Positions 36,831 to 45,782 of a stretch of DNA of 64,000 nt are shown in pieces (the first letter of the stretch is position 1; every line of letters begins with the position of its first letter). Source of the stretch: Bacteriovoracaceae bacterium (GTDB taxonomy: Bacteria; Bdellovibrionota; Bacteriovoracia; Bacteriovoracales; Bacteriovoracaceae); NCBI GenBank assembly GCA_947450475.1, contig CANFVK010000001.1, positions 248,001-312,000 on the forward strand. The letters run 5' to 3'. Position numbers and translations under genes: made by a program. The notes beneath the pieces were generated by a model. That model saw nothing but the letters and a program-made list of their open reading frames with translations, did not search any database and was not told where the DNA came from.

Positions 36831-39800
36831 ATGAAGAAAGATATTCCCTATTATTCGGATTACGTCACCCCCGCATTCTTAAAATACCTATTAAAGAAAG
36901 CTCGTCCAGTAAATGGCGTGGCAAACTTGTTAGAAGTCGGACAAGGCGGAGGGCTTGAGAGTAAAGAGGCGTTGAGTTTTTTGTGCGAATTATATGAGCT
37001 CGTAAAAAACGATCTTAATAAAGTACTTAGTCAACGAATCACAGATAGAATTTTCATTGATCAACAGACAGAAGCTTGTTTTCATTTTAACAAAAATTTA
37101 AAAAGAGATTTCCTCTCGATAGATTATAAAACTTTAATTGGTTTTGAAGACTCAAAAGGCAGAATTGTCATTGGTCCTAAAAATGATTTTTATTGCAAAT
37201 CAGGAGGAGGAAAACCCATTGCGGACATTCCTGATTATTTAAAAGGAAATCATGTCACATTGTTTGGACCTCCAGATGATACAAAATTGTCGATTAATGC
37301 CATGAATGCCTACCACCGAAAATTAAAGGATGAACCCGCTGTTGTGGCAGAACTTTTAAAGACACAGACCTCAAATCCATTTTGGGGAGCAGATGATGAA
37401 GATTCCAAAACACCTCTAAGGGCCGATCTGGTTTCTGCTGGAATCAATCTTACCGAGTGCTTTGCTGGTACAATTAATTATCAAGATCCCATCAATAACA
37501 AAACATATAATCTTGAAAAAGATCATCTTTCATTACCGATTAAAAGATTTCCAGGATTGGCATTGCCATCTTTTTTTCTTTTATATAAAGAGAATCCATT
37601 GCCACTTCATCTTTATGATTTTGCTTTGCACTTATTTAAAAATTGGAACAACAAAAAAGCATTGGCGTTTTATGTTCCGAAATTGGAGAATGAAGAAGAG
37701 GCTCGTTATATAAAAATAATGATTGAGCAAGCTGAAAAACTCATTCAAAAAATTCATCCTAGTTTTGAATTGGGAACGATTCGCTTAATGATTGTTCTTG
37801 AAAATCCTCGAGCAGTTTTTAGAGTCAATGAAATCATCGATGAACTCCATCCCTATTTTGTAGGTGCATCTCTGGGGTGGCATGACTACTTAGCATCGAC
37901 TGCTAGATTATTTAAGGAGGATGGTAATTATAGAATTCCAGTTAAAGCAGATCCCAATATTGTTATTCAGTATATTAAAGCGTCTCACCAATTACTTGCT
38001 GAGGTGGTAGGATCCAGAGGTGGTATAAAAGTTGGAGGTATGTATGGTATATTGCCGATAACCACAGACATTAAAAGTCCTTCTTTTCAAGTGACAATCA
38101 AAGGCTATATCAAAGATATTATCACTCAATTAAAACGTGATCTTTCCGGCTTTTGGGTGGCCCATCCTGATTTTGTTCGCTTAGGACTCGCAATGGTAGA
38201 AGGGTGGAAACTTTATCTATCAGGCGACAAGCAGAAACTTGAAACTTTAGTCAAAGAATTACTAGATCCCATTCACCATAAAGAAATATTAGATTTTATA
38301 AGTGGTCCTGATATTGAAGGATTAAAAACTGATGACCCGCTTTATAAACGATCACTTTTAGTTGCAGACATTAAAGAGTCAACTTTCATTGCCAATAATC
38401 ATCCCGATGAAATCCGCTATAACGTTTTTCAATCGCTACAATATATAACGGATTGGCTTTCTGGAAATGGCTGTGTGGCATTACCTGCAGACATAAAAGG
38501 TGTACCTGTACGAGTGATGGATGATTTAGCTACCGCAGAGCGATCTCGTTGGGAGGTTTGGCATGAAATTTATCACGGGAGATTTTCTCTTGAAGAATTT
38601 TTAAAAATAGCCCATGAAGAGTTGCATTTTATACGAAAGGATTTATCAGACAGCAAGAAAATAGTTCAAGTTAAATGGAGCGATCGCACCGAGAAGTGGT
38701 ATCCAGTTGCATTTAATTTAATGATTAGATTAATGACAGACAAAAAACCAGTAGAATTTGCATCCGAACTTCTCTTGCCATTTACAATTGATTCAGTTCG
38801 TGAAGCTATAGACCCATGGCAATTCGTATTAAGTATTGACTATGATAAATATAAAATGAATTCCCATATCGAACGCTTTAATTACTTTTTTGGTATGTGT
38901 GGAAGTCTTCGATTTGCCAGCACTATGGCCGAAGATCTAATCCTAGAAGAAACTAAAGCACAAAAGACCATTCTTTCATTTGAACTAGTCGATGTGTTGG
39001 AGGCAGCTGCTTTTCACGGAGATATCGGTGAGGGGAAAAAGACACTCGACCAGATGGCTTCTAGTGAACAACAATTAGTTTTGATTGAAGATCAATCAAT
39101 CAAAAATGAATTAGTGAAATGGGGAGAGCTTTACAAACATAAATTCAAGATGAAGTTTCTTGTTTCAGCCAAAGGTAAAACAGGAAGTGAGCTATTAGCA
39201 CTTCTTAAATCTCGCTTTGAAAATTCATTTGAGTCAGAATTTCAGACAGCAAAAGATGAACTTTGGAAAATTACTCAAAAGAGAATGAGTGCTCATCCCA
39301 TCAATCATTTACGTGAAAAAATAGACCAAGTCTTTACTCGACATAAGATTGTAGGAGCCGAAATTGCTCTAAGCTCAAGTCTTAATTGCATTCAAACATT
39401 AAGCTTGGGCGAAAGCATAAAAGGCAAGCAGAAAGTCAAAGCAGATACATTGTTTGAAGTCGCTTCATTGAGTAAGAGTTTAGCAAGTGCCTTTGCAATT
39501 GAATATTTTTCTAAAAAAAACATATCGCTCAAGACATCGGTTAATTCACTTTTAGCAAAAACCAATTCAAGTTTTAGATTAACATCAAATGATCCGGCTA
39601 AACCTGAATGGGCCGATCAAGTGAACCTCGAGCATCTCATGAGCCATCGCGCTCTCAATTTGCATTATGTCAACGGTGTACCTGCCAATCAAAAAATGCC
39701 TTTAATTAGAGAATTTCTTGAGGGCAATAAAGAGTTTAATTACCCACCTGTTAAAGTGATAAATTCCCCAGGGAAAATATTTCAATATTCAGGAGGTGGC

Positions 39801-41549
39801 TTTTTAGTTCTAGAGCATTTGATTGAATCGCTTGAAGAAAAAACTATAATTGAATTAACTCGACCTTTTTTTGATCAATGCGGGCTTCGCAATATAAGCT
39901 TTAGTCAATCTCCTCTTCAAGGACAAGAATGTGCACATGGATATAATACAGAAAGTATGGAGGTTGAAGGCACTCGAAAAATGTTTCCTGCTTTTGCGGC
40001 AGGAGCATTGGGATCTGTAGCAGATCTCAATCGCTTCATTCAGCTTTTAATCCAAGCTTATCATCACCCAGAAACGTCAGATCCCATTAGTCACGATACT
40101 GCTGTATTGATGCTTCATGGGCAAGATTTTGGTAGTCAAGCTTTTATGGGGGCAGGGATGGGGCTAGGTATCTTTGTAGCAGATGCTGGTCCTGACCGCT
40201 TTGCCATCCATCAAGGAGCTAATGATGGCTTCCGATGCCTTTTTGTTCATTGTTTTGATGGACCCAATACTGGAATGGGGGTTAGTTTATTATGTAATGG
40301 TGAACTCAATGGAGTTCTCTTTATTGCTGAAGTTACCCAGTTAATATTGTCAGAATTTAAATGCGCAGGCATCGATACCTCAAAATTCAAACAGCATTTT
40401 GATATTAAAAATATATCCCATGAAGAAATTGTCAATGTAGGTTATAAAAATTTAATCTTTGATGCTTTTTTACCATCATTACCTGAAGAAATTTTAGATA
40501 AAGGGCCAATTGATCCTCTGGCAAAGTACAATTTAGCAGTTGGCGGAAAAATTATAGCTGTAAGTAATCAGAAGTTTGCCCGTGCTGAAAATTTACTTAG
40601 TCCCTACTTACCGGTTTTTTCTCCTGATCTTTTCGGGGTACAGGGCAAAATTATGGATAGTTGGGAGAGCGTTCGTCACAATCCCCACGAGTGTGACACT
40701 ATGATTTTTGAATTAATCAAAAGTTCAACCATCTCTTTTGTGAGTTTTTCGACAAAGTTTCATTTAGGTAATCAGGTTCCCGCTGCTAAGATTGAAGGTT
40801 TTTGTGATGAAGATAAAACCTGGTCGGACATTATCCCTAAGGTTTCGTTGGAGGGGCATGCTCTTAAGCGCCTAAAGGCCTTAGTTTCGAAAAAGCATTT
40901 TTCGAAAATTAAAATTTCGGTTTATCCTGATGGAGGATTGACTCGGCTAGGGCTGTTTGCGGAACTTCCCTCGGAAGAGGCTGTTCACTTTCTTTCTTGT
41001 GATGTGGCTCAGAGTGAAAAATTTGCTGATGAAATTGCCAAAACGACAAAGCCGCTTGCAGCTCCATATTTTCCAGATCAAATTGAAATTAAGAAGAATT
41101 GGGATAGTTTAAAAAAAGGCGATGAATTCGACGTTGCTAATCTCGCTTTTGGTGGAAAAATTCTTTATGCTTCCAATGAGCATTATGGGCCTGCGATACA
41201 AACTATCTCTCCCTTTAGTCCGATGCATATGTTTGACGGTTTTGAGTCTGCTCGCAGTCGAGTGCCCGGGCATTTTGAAAAATTAATAATTCAATTGGCA
41301 AAGGCAGTAGTCATTCATAGAGTTGAATTAGATTTTTGTTTTTTTATTAACAATAATCCACAAGAAATATCTATTGAAGGCTTGCACAATAATGAATGGG
41401 TTAGTCTTGTAGAGCGAACTTCTGTTAAGGCTTTTGCAGGTAACAAGAAATTTTTTAAGATTTCCAATTCTCAAACTTTTGAACAATTAAAAATTCTTGT
41501 ATATCCAGATGGAGGTATCAATCGCGTAAGGGCCTTGACCAAAATCTAA
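36831..41549 (+). CDS. Four-part urate/glyoxylate fusion: malate synthase, OHCU decarboxylase, SxxK hydrolase, allantoicase
   Basis: The 1572-residue cytoplasmic protein starts at ATG 36831, one base after the previous stop. Residues 1-640 match malate synthase: INAMN, DDEDSKTPL, GTIR with R318, E324, D352 in GWHDY, GGMYGILP, and the catalytic-Asp motif MDDLATAE with D565. Residues about 675-825 match OHCU decarboxylase (H729, E746 in SSEQQ, WGELYKHKF). Residues about 829-1200 are a class-C-beta-lactamase-fold serine hydrolase (S879-x-x-K882, Y986-S-G, H1127-Q-G). Residues about 1230-1572 are allantoicase, with its two repeats (VGGKIIAVSN and FGGKILYASN, each ending YPDGG). All key residues are kept and no frame is broken. 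It would turn OHCU into allantoin, split allantoate and use the resulting glyoxylate. The hydrolase step is hypothetical. Confidence 0.92.
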   Translation: MKKDIPYYSDYVTPAFLKYLLKKARPVNGVANLLEVGQGGGLESKEALSFLCELYELVKNDLNKVLSQRITDRIFIDQQTEACFHFNKNLKRDFLSIDYKTLIGFEDSKGRIVIGPKNDFYCKSGGGKPIADIPDYLKGNHVTLFGPPDDTKLSINAMNAYHRKLKDEPAVVAELLKTQTSNPFWGADDEDSKTPLRADLVSAGINLTECFAGTINYQDPINNKTYNLEKDHLSLPIKRFPGLALPSFFLLYKENPLPLHLYDFALHLFKNWNNKKALAFYVPKLENEEEARYIKIMIEQAEKLIQKIHPSFELGTIRLMIVLENPRAVFRVNEIIDELHPYFVGASLGWHDYLASTARLFKEDGNYRIPVKADPNIVIQYIKASHQLLAEVVGSRGGIKVGGMYGILPITTDIKSPSFQVTIKGYIKDIITQLKRDLSGFWVAHPDFVRLGLAMVEGWKLYLSGDKQKLETLVKELLDPIHHKEILDFISGPDIEGLKTDDPLYKRSLLVADIKESTFIANNHPDEIRYNVFQSLQYITDWLSGNGCVALPADIKGVPVRVMDDLATAERSRWEVWHEIYHGRFSLEEFLKIAHEELHFIRKDLSDSKKIVQVKWSDRTEKWYPVAFNLMIRLMTDKKPVEFASELLLPFTIDSVREAIDPWQFVLSIDYDKYKMNSHIERFNYFFGMCGSLRFASTMAEDLILEETKAQKTILSFELVDVLEAAAFHGDIGEGKKTLDQMASSEQQLVLIEDQSIKNELVKWGELYKHKFKMKFLVSAKGKTGSELLALLKSRFENSFESEFQTAKDELWKITQKRMSAHPINHLREKIDQVFTRHKIVGAEIALSSSLNCIQTLSLGESIKGKQKVKADTLFEVASLSKSLASAFAIEYFSKKNISLKTSVNSLLAKTNSSFRLTSNDPAKPEWADQVNLEHLMSHRALNLHYVNGVPANQKMPLIREFLEGNKEFNYPPVKVINSPGKIFQYSGGGFLVLEHLIESLEEKTIIELTRPFFDQCGLRNISFSQSPLQGQECAHGYNTESMEVEGTRKMFPAFAAGALGSVADLNRFIQLLIQAYHHPETSDPISHDTAVLMLHGQDFGSQAFMGAGMGLGIFVADAGPDRFAIHQGANDGFRCLFVHCFDGPNTGMGVSLLCNGELNGVLFIAEVTQLILSEFKCAGIDTSKFKQHFDIKNISHEEIVNVGYKNLIFDAFLPSLPEEILDKGPIDPLAKYNLAVGGKIIAVSNQKFARAENLLSPYLPVFSPDLFGVQGKIMDSWESVRHNPHECDTMIFELIKSSTISFVSFSTKFHLGNQVPAAKIEGFCDEDKTWSDIIPKVSLEGHALKRLKALVSKKHFSKIKISVYPDGGLTRLGLFAELPSEEAVHFLSCDVAQSEKFADEIAKTTKPLAAPYFPDQIEIKKNWDSLKKGDEFDVANLAFGGKILYASNEHYGPAIQTISPFSPMHMFDGFESARSRVPGHFEKLIIQLAKAVVIHRVELDFCFFINNNPQEISIEGLHNNEWVSLVERTSVKAFAGNKKFFKISNSQTFEQLKILVYPDGGINRVRALTKI

Positions 41550-41878
41550 CTTAGAGCATCTTGCCCTATATTAGTGGCGAATCTATTGAAATAGTTTAGT
41601 CTGATATTTCTGATTAACATGTAAAAATTATTTTCAACTAACCATTTCTTACAATTTGCCCCTACCTATTTAACACCAAAAAACAAACGATTAACTCGCT
41701 AAAGCATTAGACAACTCTTTGTTTATTCTTTAAAAAAGCAATTAATGCCTCATCATTTTTTTTGCACCAAGATCCAATTTCATGTCATGATTTTAATAGA
41801 CCCTTCAGTTCCAACGTGGAAGTCAAGAAGTGACACCCACAGGAGTATGAGGACGAAATTAATAGTGCAGGAGGTACT
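41550..41878 (+). promoter_or_regulatory. Non-coding gap before lon with a candidate promoter
   Basis: No gene is visible in these 329 bases. TAGACA (41708-41713) and TAAAAA (41731-41736) are spaced 17 bases and give a moderate sigma-70 match; the leader to lon would then be about 135 bases. There is no CIRCE element. I see no clear terminator for the upstream fusion gene. AGGAGG at 41868-41873 is the lon ribosome-binding site. Confidence 0.35.
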
Positions 41879-44293
41879 ATGTCGCAAGCCTGGTCAGAGT
41901 CTAAAAAGTTCCCACTTCTTCCATTAAGGGACATGATTATTTTCCCTCATATGGTCGTACCTCTTTTTGTGGGAAGAGAGAAATCCATCTCTGCACTTGA
42001 AGAAGCTCAACGCAACAACAACGAAATCTTTTTGGTAACTCAAAAAGATGCCAGTGTTCTCAATCCAGATCGAGAAGACATTTATGAGGTTGGAGTAGTC
42101 GTCAACATCATTCAAATGTTAAGGCTTCCCGACAACACTGTTAAGGTTCTTATTGAAGGTAAGTACCGCGCAAAAATTAAATCATTCGAATCAGGACCAG
42201 AAGGCTATTTTGCAGAAGTTGAGAAATGCTCATCAGAAACCAAGGATCCAGTTACTCTCGAAGCGACCATAAGAAGCATCAAAGGAATCTTTGAACAGTA
42301 TGTGAAGCTAAATAAGAGAATTCCTCCTGAACTTCTTATGAGTATTTCTTCGATCACTGACCCATCGAGACTTGCTGATATTATGGTTGCTCATCTCACA
42401 ATGAAAATTTCTGAGAAGCAAGAAATTCTTGAAGCAGTTGAAGTTGGAAGAAGACTAGAGTTGCTTCTAGAGAAAATGCAAGGTGAAATTGAGATCATCA
42501 ATGTTGAAAGACGTATCCGCACACGTGTTAAAACACAAATGGAAAAATCTCAGAAAGAGTACTATTTGAATGAGCAAATGAACGCCATTCAAAAAGAACT
42601 TGGACAGAAAGATGACGGAAAAACAGACATTCAAGAAATGGAAGATCGTCTTGCTGCTAAGAAAATGCCAGATGAAGCTCGTGAAAAAACCGCGAAGGAA
42701 TTAAAGAAGTTAAAATCAATGTCTCCAATGTCTGCTGAATCAGCAGTAGTTAGAAACTATGTCGATTGGATGCTTTCACTTCCTTGGGATGAATATACTG
42801 CTGACAATAACTCAGTACCACATGCTCGTGAGATCTTAGATGATCATCACTACGGTATGAAGGACGTCAAAGAAAGAATTGTCGAATATTTAGCAGTAAG
42901 ATCACTTTTGAAAGAAGAAGGTAAGGGAACAATTCTTTGCCTTGCAGGTCCTCCTGGAGTTGGTAAGACTTCTATTGCAAAATCTCTTGCCGAATCCCTT
43001 GGTAGAAGTTTTCATAGAATTGCCCTTGGTGGTGTTCGAGATGAATCGGAAATCAGAGGTCACAGAAGAACCTATGTCGGAGCGATGCCTGGTAAGATTA
43101 TGATGGCACTTAAAAAAGCTGGAACATCAAATCCACTTATTCTTCTAGATGAAATTGATAAAATGTCATCCGATATGAGAGGTGATCCTGCATCAGCGAT
43201 GCTTGAAGTTTTGGATCCAGAGCAAAATAAATCGTTTTCAGATCATTACATAGAAGTTGAATATGATTTATCTAAAGTAATGTTTGTAATGACAGCTAAT
43301 GACCTATCAAGAATTCCAGGTCCGCTGAGAGATCGTATGGAGATCATCCATCTATCTGGTTATACTCCTCAAGAGAAACTGGAAATTGGAAAAAGATATC
43401 TTCTTAAGAAAGCGCTTAAGAGCAATGGACTGGTTGATCACGAAGTTCAAGTTGGCGATACTTGCATGATGGATATCATTCGAGGCTGGTCAAAAGAAGC
43501 CGGAGTAAGAGAGTTTGAAAGACAGCTCAATACTGTTGTAAGAAAAATTGCAACTGAAGTAGTGACAAAAGAAGTTGCAGCCGGAAAGAAATTTTTGGTG
43601 ACGAGCAAACAACTTCCAAAATATCTTGGGCCAAGACGATTTGATTCGACTGATATCGAAATTGGTGCGCAAGTAGGTCTGGTGAATGGTTTAGCTTGGA
43701 CTAGTGTTGGGGGAGAACTCCTGCACATAGAAGTTGTTACTGTTGAAGGAAATGGAAAAATTCAAATCACAGGTAAACTTGGTGAAGTCATGCAAGAGTC
43801 TGCTAAAGCGGCCCTTAGTTATGTTAGATCTATCTCTTCGAGACTTGGCATAAGCTCAGAGTGGTATAACAAAAATGATATTCACATCCATGTTCCAGAA
43901 GGTGCGACGCCAAAAGATGGTCCGTCAGCCGGAGTGACAATGGTTACAGCACTTACAAGTGCCATTACTGGAATACCGGTATTTCAAGATGTGGCCATGA
44001 CTGGAGAAGTTACAATCAGAGGTCGAGTCCTTCCGATCGGTGGATTAAAAGAAAAACTTTTAGCCGCTAAACATGCGGGAGTGAAGACGGTAGTAATACC
44101 AGCTAAAAACGTAAAGGATTTAGCCGATATTCCTGATGAAATTAAAGAAGGAATTAACGTACATCCATGTGAGCATGTTGAACAAGTACTAAAGATTGCT
44201 TTGGAGTTAAACAACCCAGAAAAATTTTTACAAGTTGTGGCACCAGCGCTTTCTGTGGTTGATGGCGACAGAGTGATGGAAGTTGCGAATTAA
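41879..44293 (+). CDS. lon: ATP-dependent protease Lon
   Basis: Lon degrades misfolded and some regulatory proteins. The 804-residue protein has the N-terminal substrate domain (LPLRDMIIFPHMVVPLFVGR), a coiled region, AAA+ with Walker A GPPGVGKT at about residue 357 and Walker B LILLDEIDKM, and the protease domain. There the catalytic dyad is S683 in KDGPSAG and K726 in GGLKEK, 43 residues apart as in the family. A strong AGGAGG precedes ATG 41879. A terminator follows the stop by 30 bases. Confidence 0.98.
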   Translation: MSQAWSESKKFPLLPLRDMIIFPHMVVPLFVGREKSISALEEAQRNNNEIFLVTQKDASVLNPDREDIYEVGVVVNIIQMLRLPDNTVKVLIEGKYRAKIKSFESGPEGYFAEVEKCSSETKDPVTLEATIRSIKGIFEQYVKLNKRIPPELLMSISSITDPSRLADIMVAHLTMKISEKQEILEAVEVGRRLELLLEKMQGEIEIINVERRIRTRVKTQMEKSQKEYYLNEQMNAIQKELGQKDDGKTDIQEMEDRLAAKKMPDEAREKTAKELKKLKSMSPMSAESAVVRNYVDWMLSLPWDEYTADNNSVPHAREILDDHHYGMKDVKERIVEYLAVRSLLKEEGKGTILCLAGPPGVGKTSIAKSLAESLGRSFHRIALGGVRDESEIRGHRRTYVGAMPGKIMMALKKAGTSNPLILLDEIDKMSSDMRGDPASAMLEVLDPEQNKSFSDHYIEVEYDLSKVMFVMTANDLSRIPGPLRDRMEIIHLSGYTPQEKLEIGKRYLLKKALKSNGLVDHEVQVGDTCMMDIIRGWSKEAGVREFERQLNTVVRKIATEVVTKEVAAGKKFLVTSKQLPKYLGPRRFDSTDIEIGAQVGLVNGLAWTSVGGELLHIEVVTVEGNGKIQITGKLGEVMQESAKAALSYVRSISSRLGISSEWYNKNDIHIHVPEGATPKDGPSAGVTMVTALTSAITGIPVFQDVAMTGEVTIRGRVLPIGGLKEKLLAAKHAGVKTVVIPAKNVKDLADIPDEIKEGINVHPCEHVEQVLKIALELNNPEKFLQVVAPALSVVDGDRVMEVAN

Positions 44294-44322
44294 TTTTCCT
44301 TAAAAACTGATGTTCAATTAAG

Positions 44323-44346
44323 GGCCAGAGTAATCTGGCCTTTTTT
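44323..44346 (+). terminator. Rho-independent terminator after lon
   Basis: GGCCAGA (44323-44329) and TCTGGCC (44334-44340) form a perfect 7-bp stem with loop GTAA, followed by six T residues. Confidence 0.93.
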
Positions 44347-44404
44347 ATTGGATTTTGACGCAATTATAAACTTTTAAGAAGCCCAAATAGAGCAATTTTT
44401 TGAA

Positions 44405-44433
44405 TTGACATAGTTCTATGCATTGACTAATTT
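44405..44433 (+). promoter_or_regulatory. Promoter of the tRNA-Val gene
   Basis: A perfect TTGACA (44405-44410) is followed after 17 bases by TAATTT (44428-44433). It lies 24 bases before the tRNA 5' end, as expected for a stable RNA promoter. Confidence 0.75.
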
Positions 44434-44456
44434 ATACAGCACTTACGAATTCAAAT

Positions 44457-44532
44457 GGGCGTTTAGCTCAGCTGGGAGAGCGCTACCCTTACAAGGTAGA
44501 TGTCGGGGGTTCGATCCCCTCAACGCCCACCA
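44457..44532 (+). tRNA. tRNA-Val (anticodon TAC)
   Basis: The 76-base gene folds as a full cloverleaf: acceptor stem GGGCGTT with AACGCCC, D-arm TAGCTCAGCTGGGAGAGC, anticodon stem CTACC/GGTAG with loop CTTACAA, and T-arm GGGGGTTCGATCCCC. The anticodon TAC is at 44490-44492 and reads valine codons. The CCA end is encoded (44530-44532). Its own promoter lies directly upstream. Confidence 0.98.
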
Positions 44533-44552
44533 TTTAATTCTTCTTTTTTATA

Positions 44553-44945
44553 TTATATTTTTAAATGATCCGGAGTAAACGACAGGGGCATGAGGTCAGC
44601 GAACTTCATTACTGTTTCTTTTCCCGACTCATCCCCGATAATAACTTCAAGGTTGCTGTCGGCAAATTCACTCATGACCTGACGACAAAGTCCGCACGGA
44701 GGCCAGCCTTCTTTGGTGTAAACATAAAGCTTCTTCAATTTCATTTTTTTATCACTTACTGCTTTCATGATCGCGACTCTTTCAGCACATATAGTGCCAC
44801 CATAGCTGGCATTTTCAATATTACATCCAGCAAACAATGAACCATCACTAGTTAAGAGGGCACAACCAACTTGAGCCTTGGAATAAGGCGAATAAGCATT
44901 TTTAGAAGCTTCTATCGCTGCATCTCTTAGTTGTTTATTGTTCAT
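44553..44945 (-). CDS. cdd: Cytidine deaminase
   Basis: Cdd converts cytidine and deoxycytidine to uridine forms. The 130-residue protein has the tetrameric-type zinc site C53-A-E55 in TICAERVA and P-C84-x2-C87 in WPPCGLCRQ, with E55 as the proton shuttle. It is the last gene of a minus-strand nucleoside operon with a purine nucleoside phosphorylase and deoA, 12 bases after the former. Confidence 0.97.
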   Translation of the reverse strand: MNNKQLRDAAIEASKNAYSPYSKAQVGCALLTSDGSLFAGCNIENASYGGTICAERVAIMKAVSDKKMKLKKLYVYTKEGWPPCGLCRQVMSEFADSNLEVIIGDESGKETVMKFADLMPLSFTPDHLKI

Positions 44946-44957
44946 GTTGTCTCCGAT

Positions 44958-45779
44958 TTATAATTTGCCAAATTTTTCTATTGATAAATTTAATAGCGAG
45001 GTGAAATGGTTCATCGCTTTTTGAGCTTCATGTTTTATATCATCGTGATTTAATTTTTGATCTAAAATCCCTGAGCCCATATTAGTAATACAGCTGACTC
45101 CACAAACTTTTAATCCTAAGTGATTAGCAGCGATGCACTCTGCAACTGTGCTCATTCCAACCATATCTCCGCCGAGGGTGCGAATCATTTTAATCTCAGC
45201 GGGAGTTTCATAAGTCGGTCCTAAAACTCCTGCATAAATTCCTTCATGAATATTGTTGCCCAAGCTCTGCGAAACCGATTTCATGATAGCTAAAAGTTCG
45301 GGGTGGTAGGCATGAGACATATCTGGAAATCGAGGACCCATTTGATTATTATTTGGGCCAATGAGTGGATTTTTGCCAGTTAAGTTGATGTGGTCAGCAA
45401 TGAGCACTAAATCCCCTGGACGATAATTTAAATTCACTCCACCGGCAGCGTTAGTGAGAATGAGTATATTAATTCCCAGGATGGCCAAAAGTCTTATGGG
45501 AAATACCACCTCGTCCATGGGAAGTCCTTCATAGGCATGAAGGCGTCCTTGCAATACGACGACTTCCACACCCTTTACTTTTCCAAGGATGAGTCTTCCT
45601 TCGTGGCCTTCTACTGTTGTTTTCTTAAAGTGAGGAATATCATTATAGGCAATGATAGTTTTGTCTTCGATTTGATCAACAAACACCCCAAGACCTGAAC
45701 CGAGCACAATACCTATTTTGGGCTTAGATGTTTTTATAGATTGAATATATTGTGCTGCTTTTCCTAATTTCTCGTACAT
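44958..45779 (-). CDS. punA: Purine nucleoside phosphorylase (trimeric, PunA type)
   Basis: The enzyme splits inosine, guanosine and deoxy forms into base plus (deoxy)ribose-1-phosphate. The 273-residue protein has IGIVLGSGLGVF for phosphate binding, VEGHEGRLILG, LTNAAGGVN with NPLIGPN, and GPTYETPAE with MVGMSTVAE. These are signatures of the trimeric class (PunA/PNP) rather than hexameric DeoD. Four bases separate it from deoA upstream. It is a plausible source of the purine bases that feed the urate cassette 3 kb away. Confidence 0.95.
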   Translation of the reverse strand: MYEKLGKAAQYIQSIKTSKPKIGIVLGSGLGVFVDQIEDKTIIAYNDIPHFKKTTVEGHEGRLILGKVKGVEVVVLQGRLHAYEGLPMDEVVFPIRLLAILGINILILTNAAGGVNLNYRPGDLVLIADHINLTGKNPLIGPNNNQMGPRFPDMSHAYHPELLAIMKSVSQSLGNNIHEGIYAGVLGPTYETPAEIKMIRTLGGDMVGMSTVAECIAANHLGLKVCGVSCITNMGSGILDQKLNHDDIKHEAQKAMNHFTSLLNLSIEKFGKL

Positions 45780-45782
45780 TTT

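Noticed and set aside
39318..40440. Reading the beta-lactamase-fold domain as an antibiotic-resistance gene
   Set aside because: It is an internal cytoplasmic domain of a purine-degradation protein with no signal peptide; the SxxK fold is shared by many non-resistance hydrolases.
34697..41878. Urate cassette as an insertion sequence or integrative element
   Set aside because: No transposase, integrase, target-site duplication or flanking repeat is visible, so only horizontal transfer or gene gain without a visible vehicle can be proposed.
44533..44552. Second tRNA or terminator next to tRNA-Val
   Set aside because: Only AT-rich sequence is present before the cdd stop codon.
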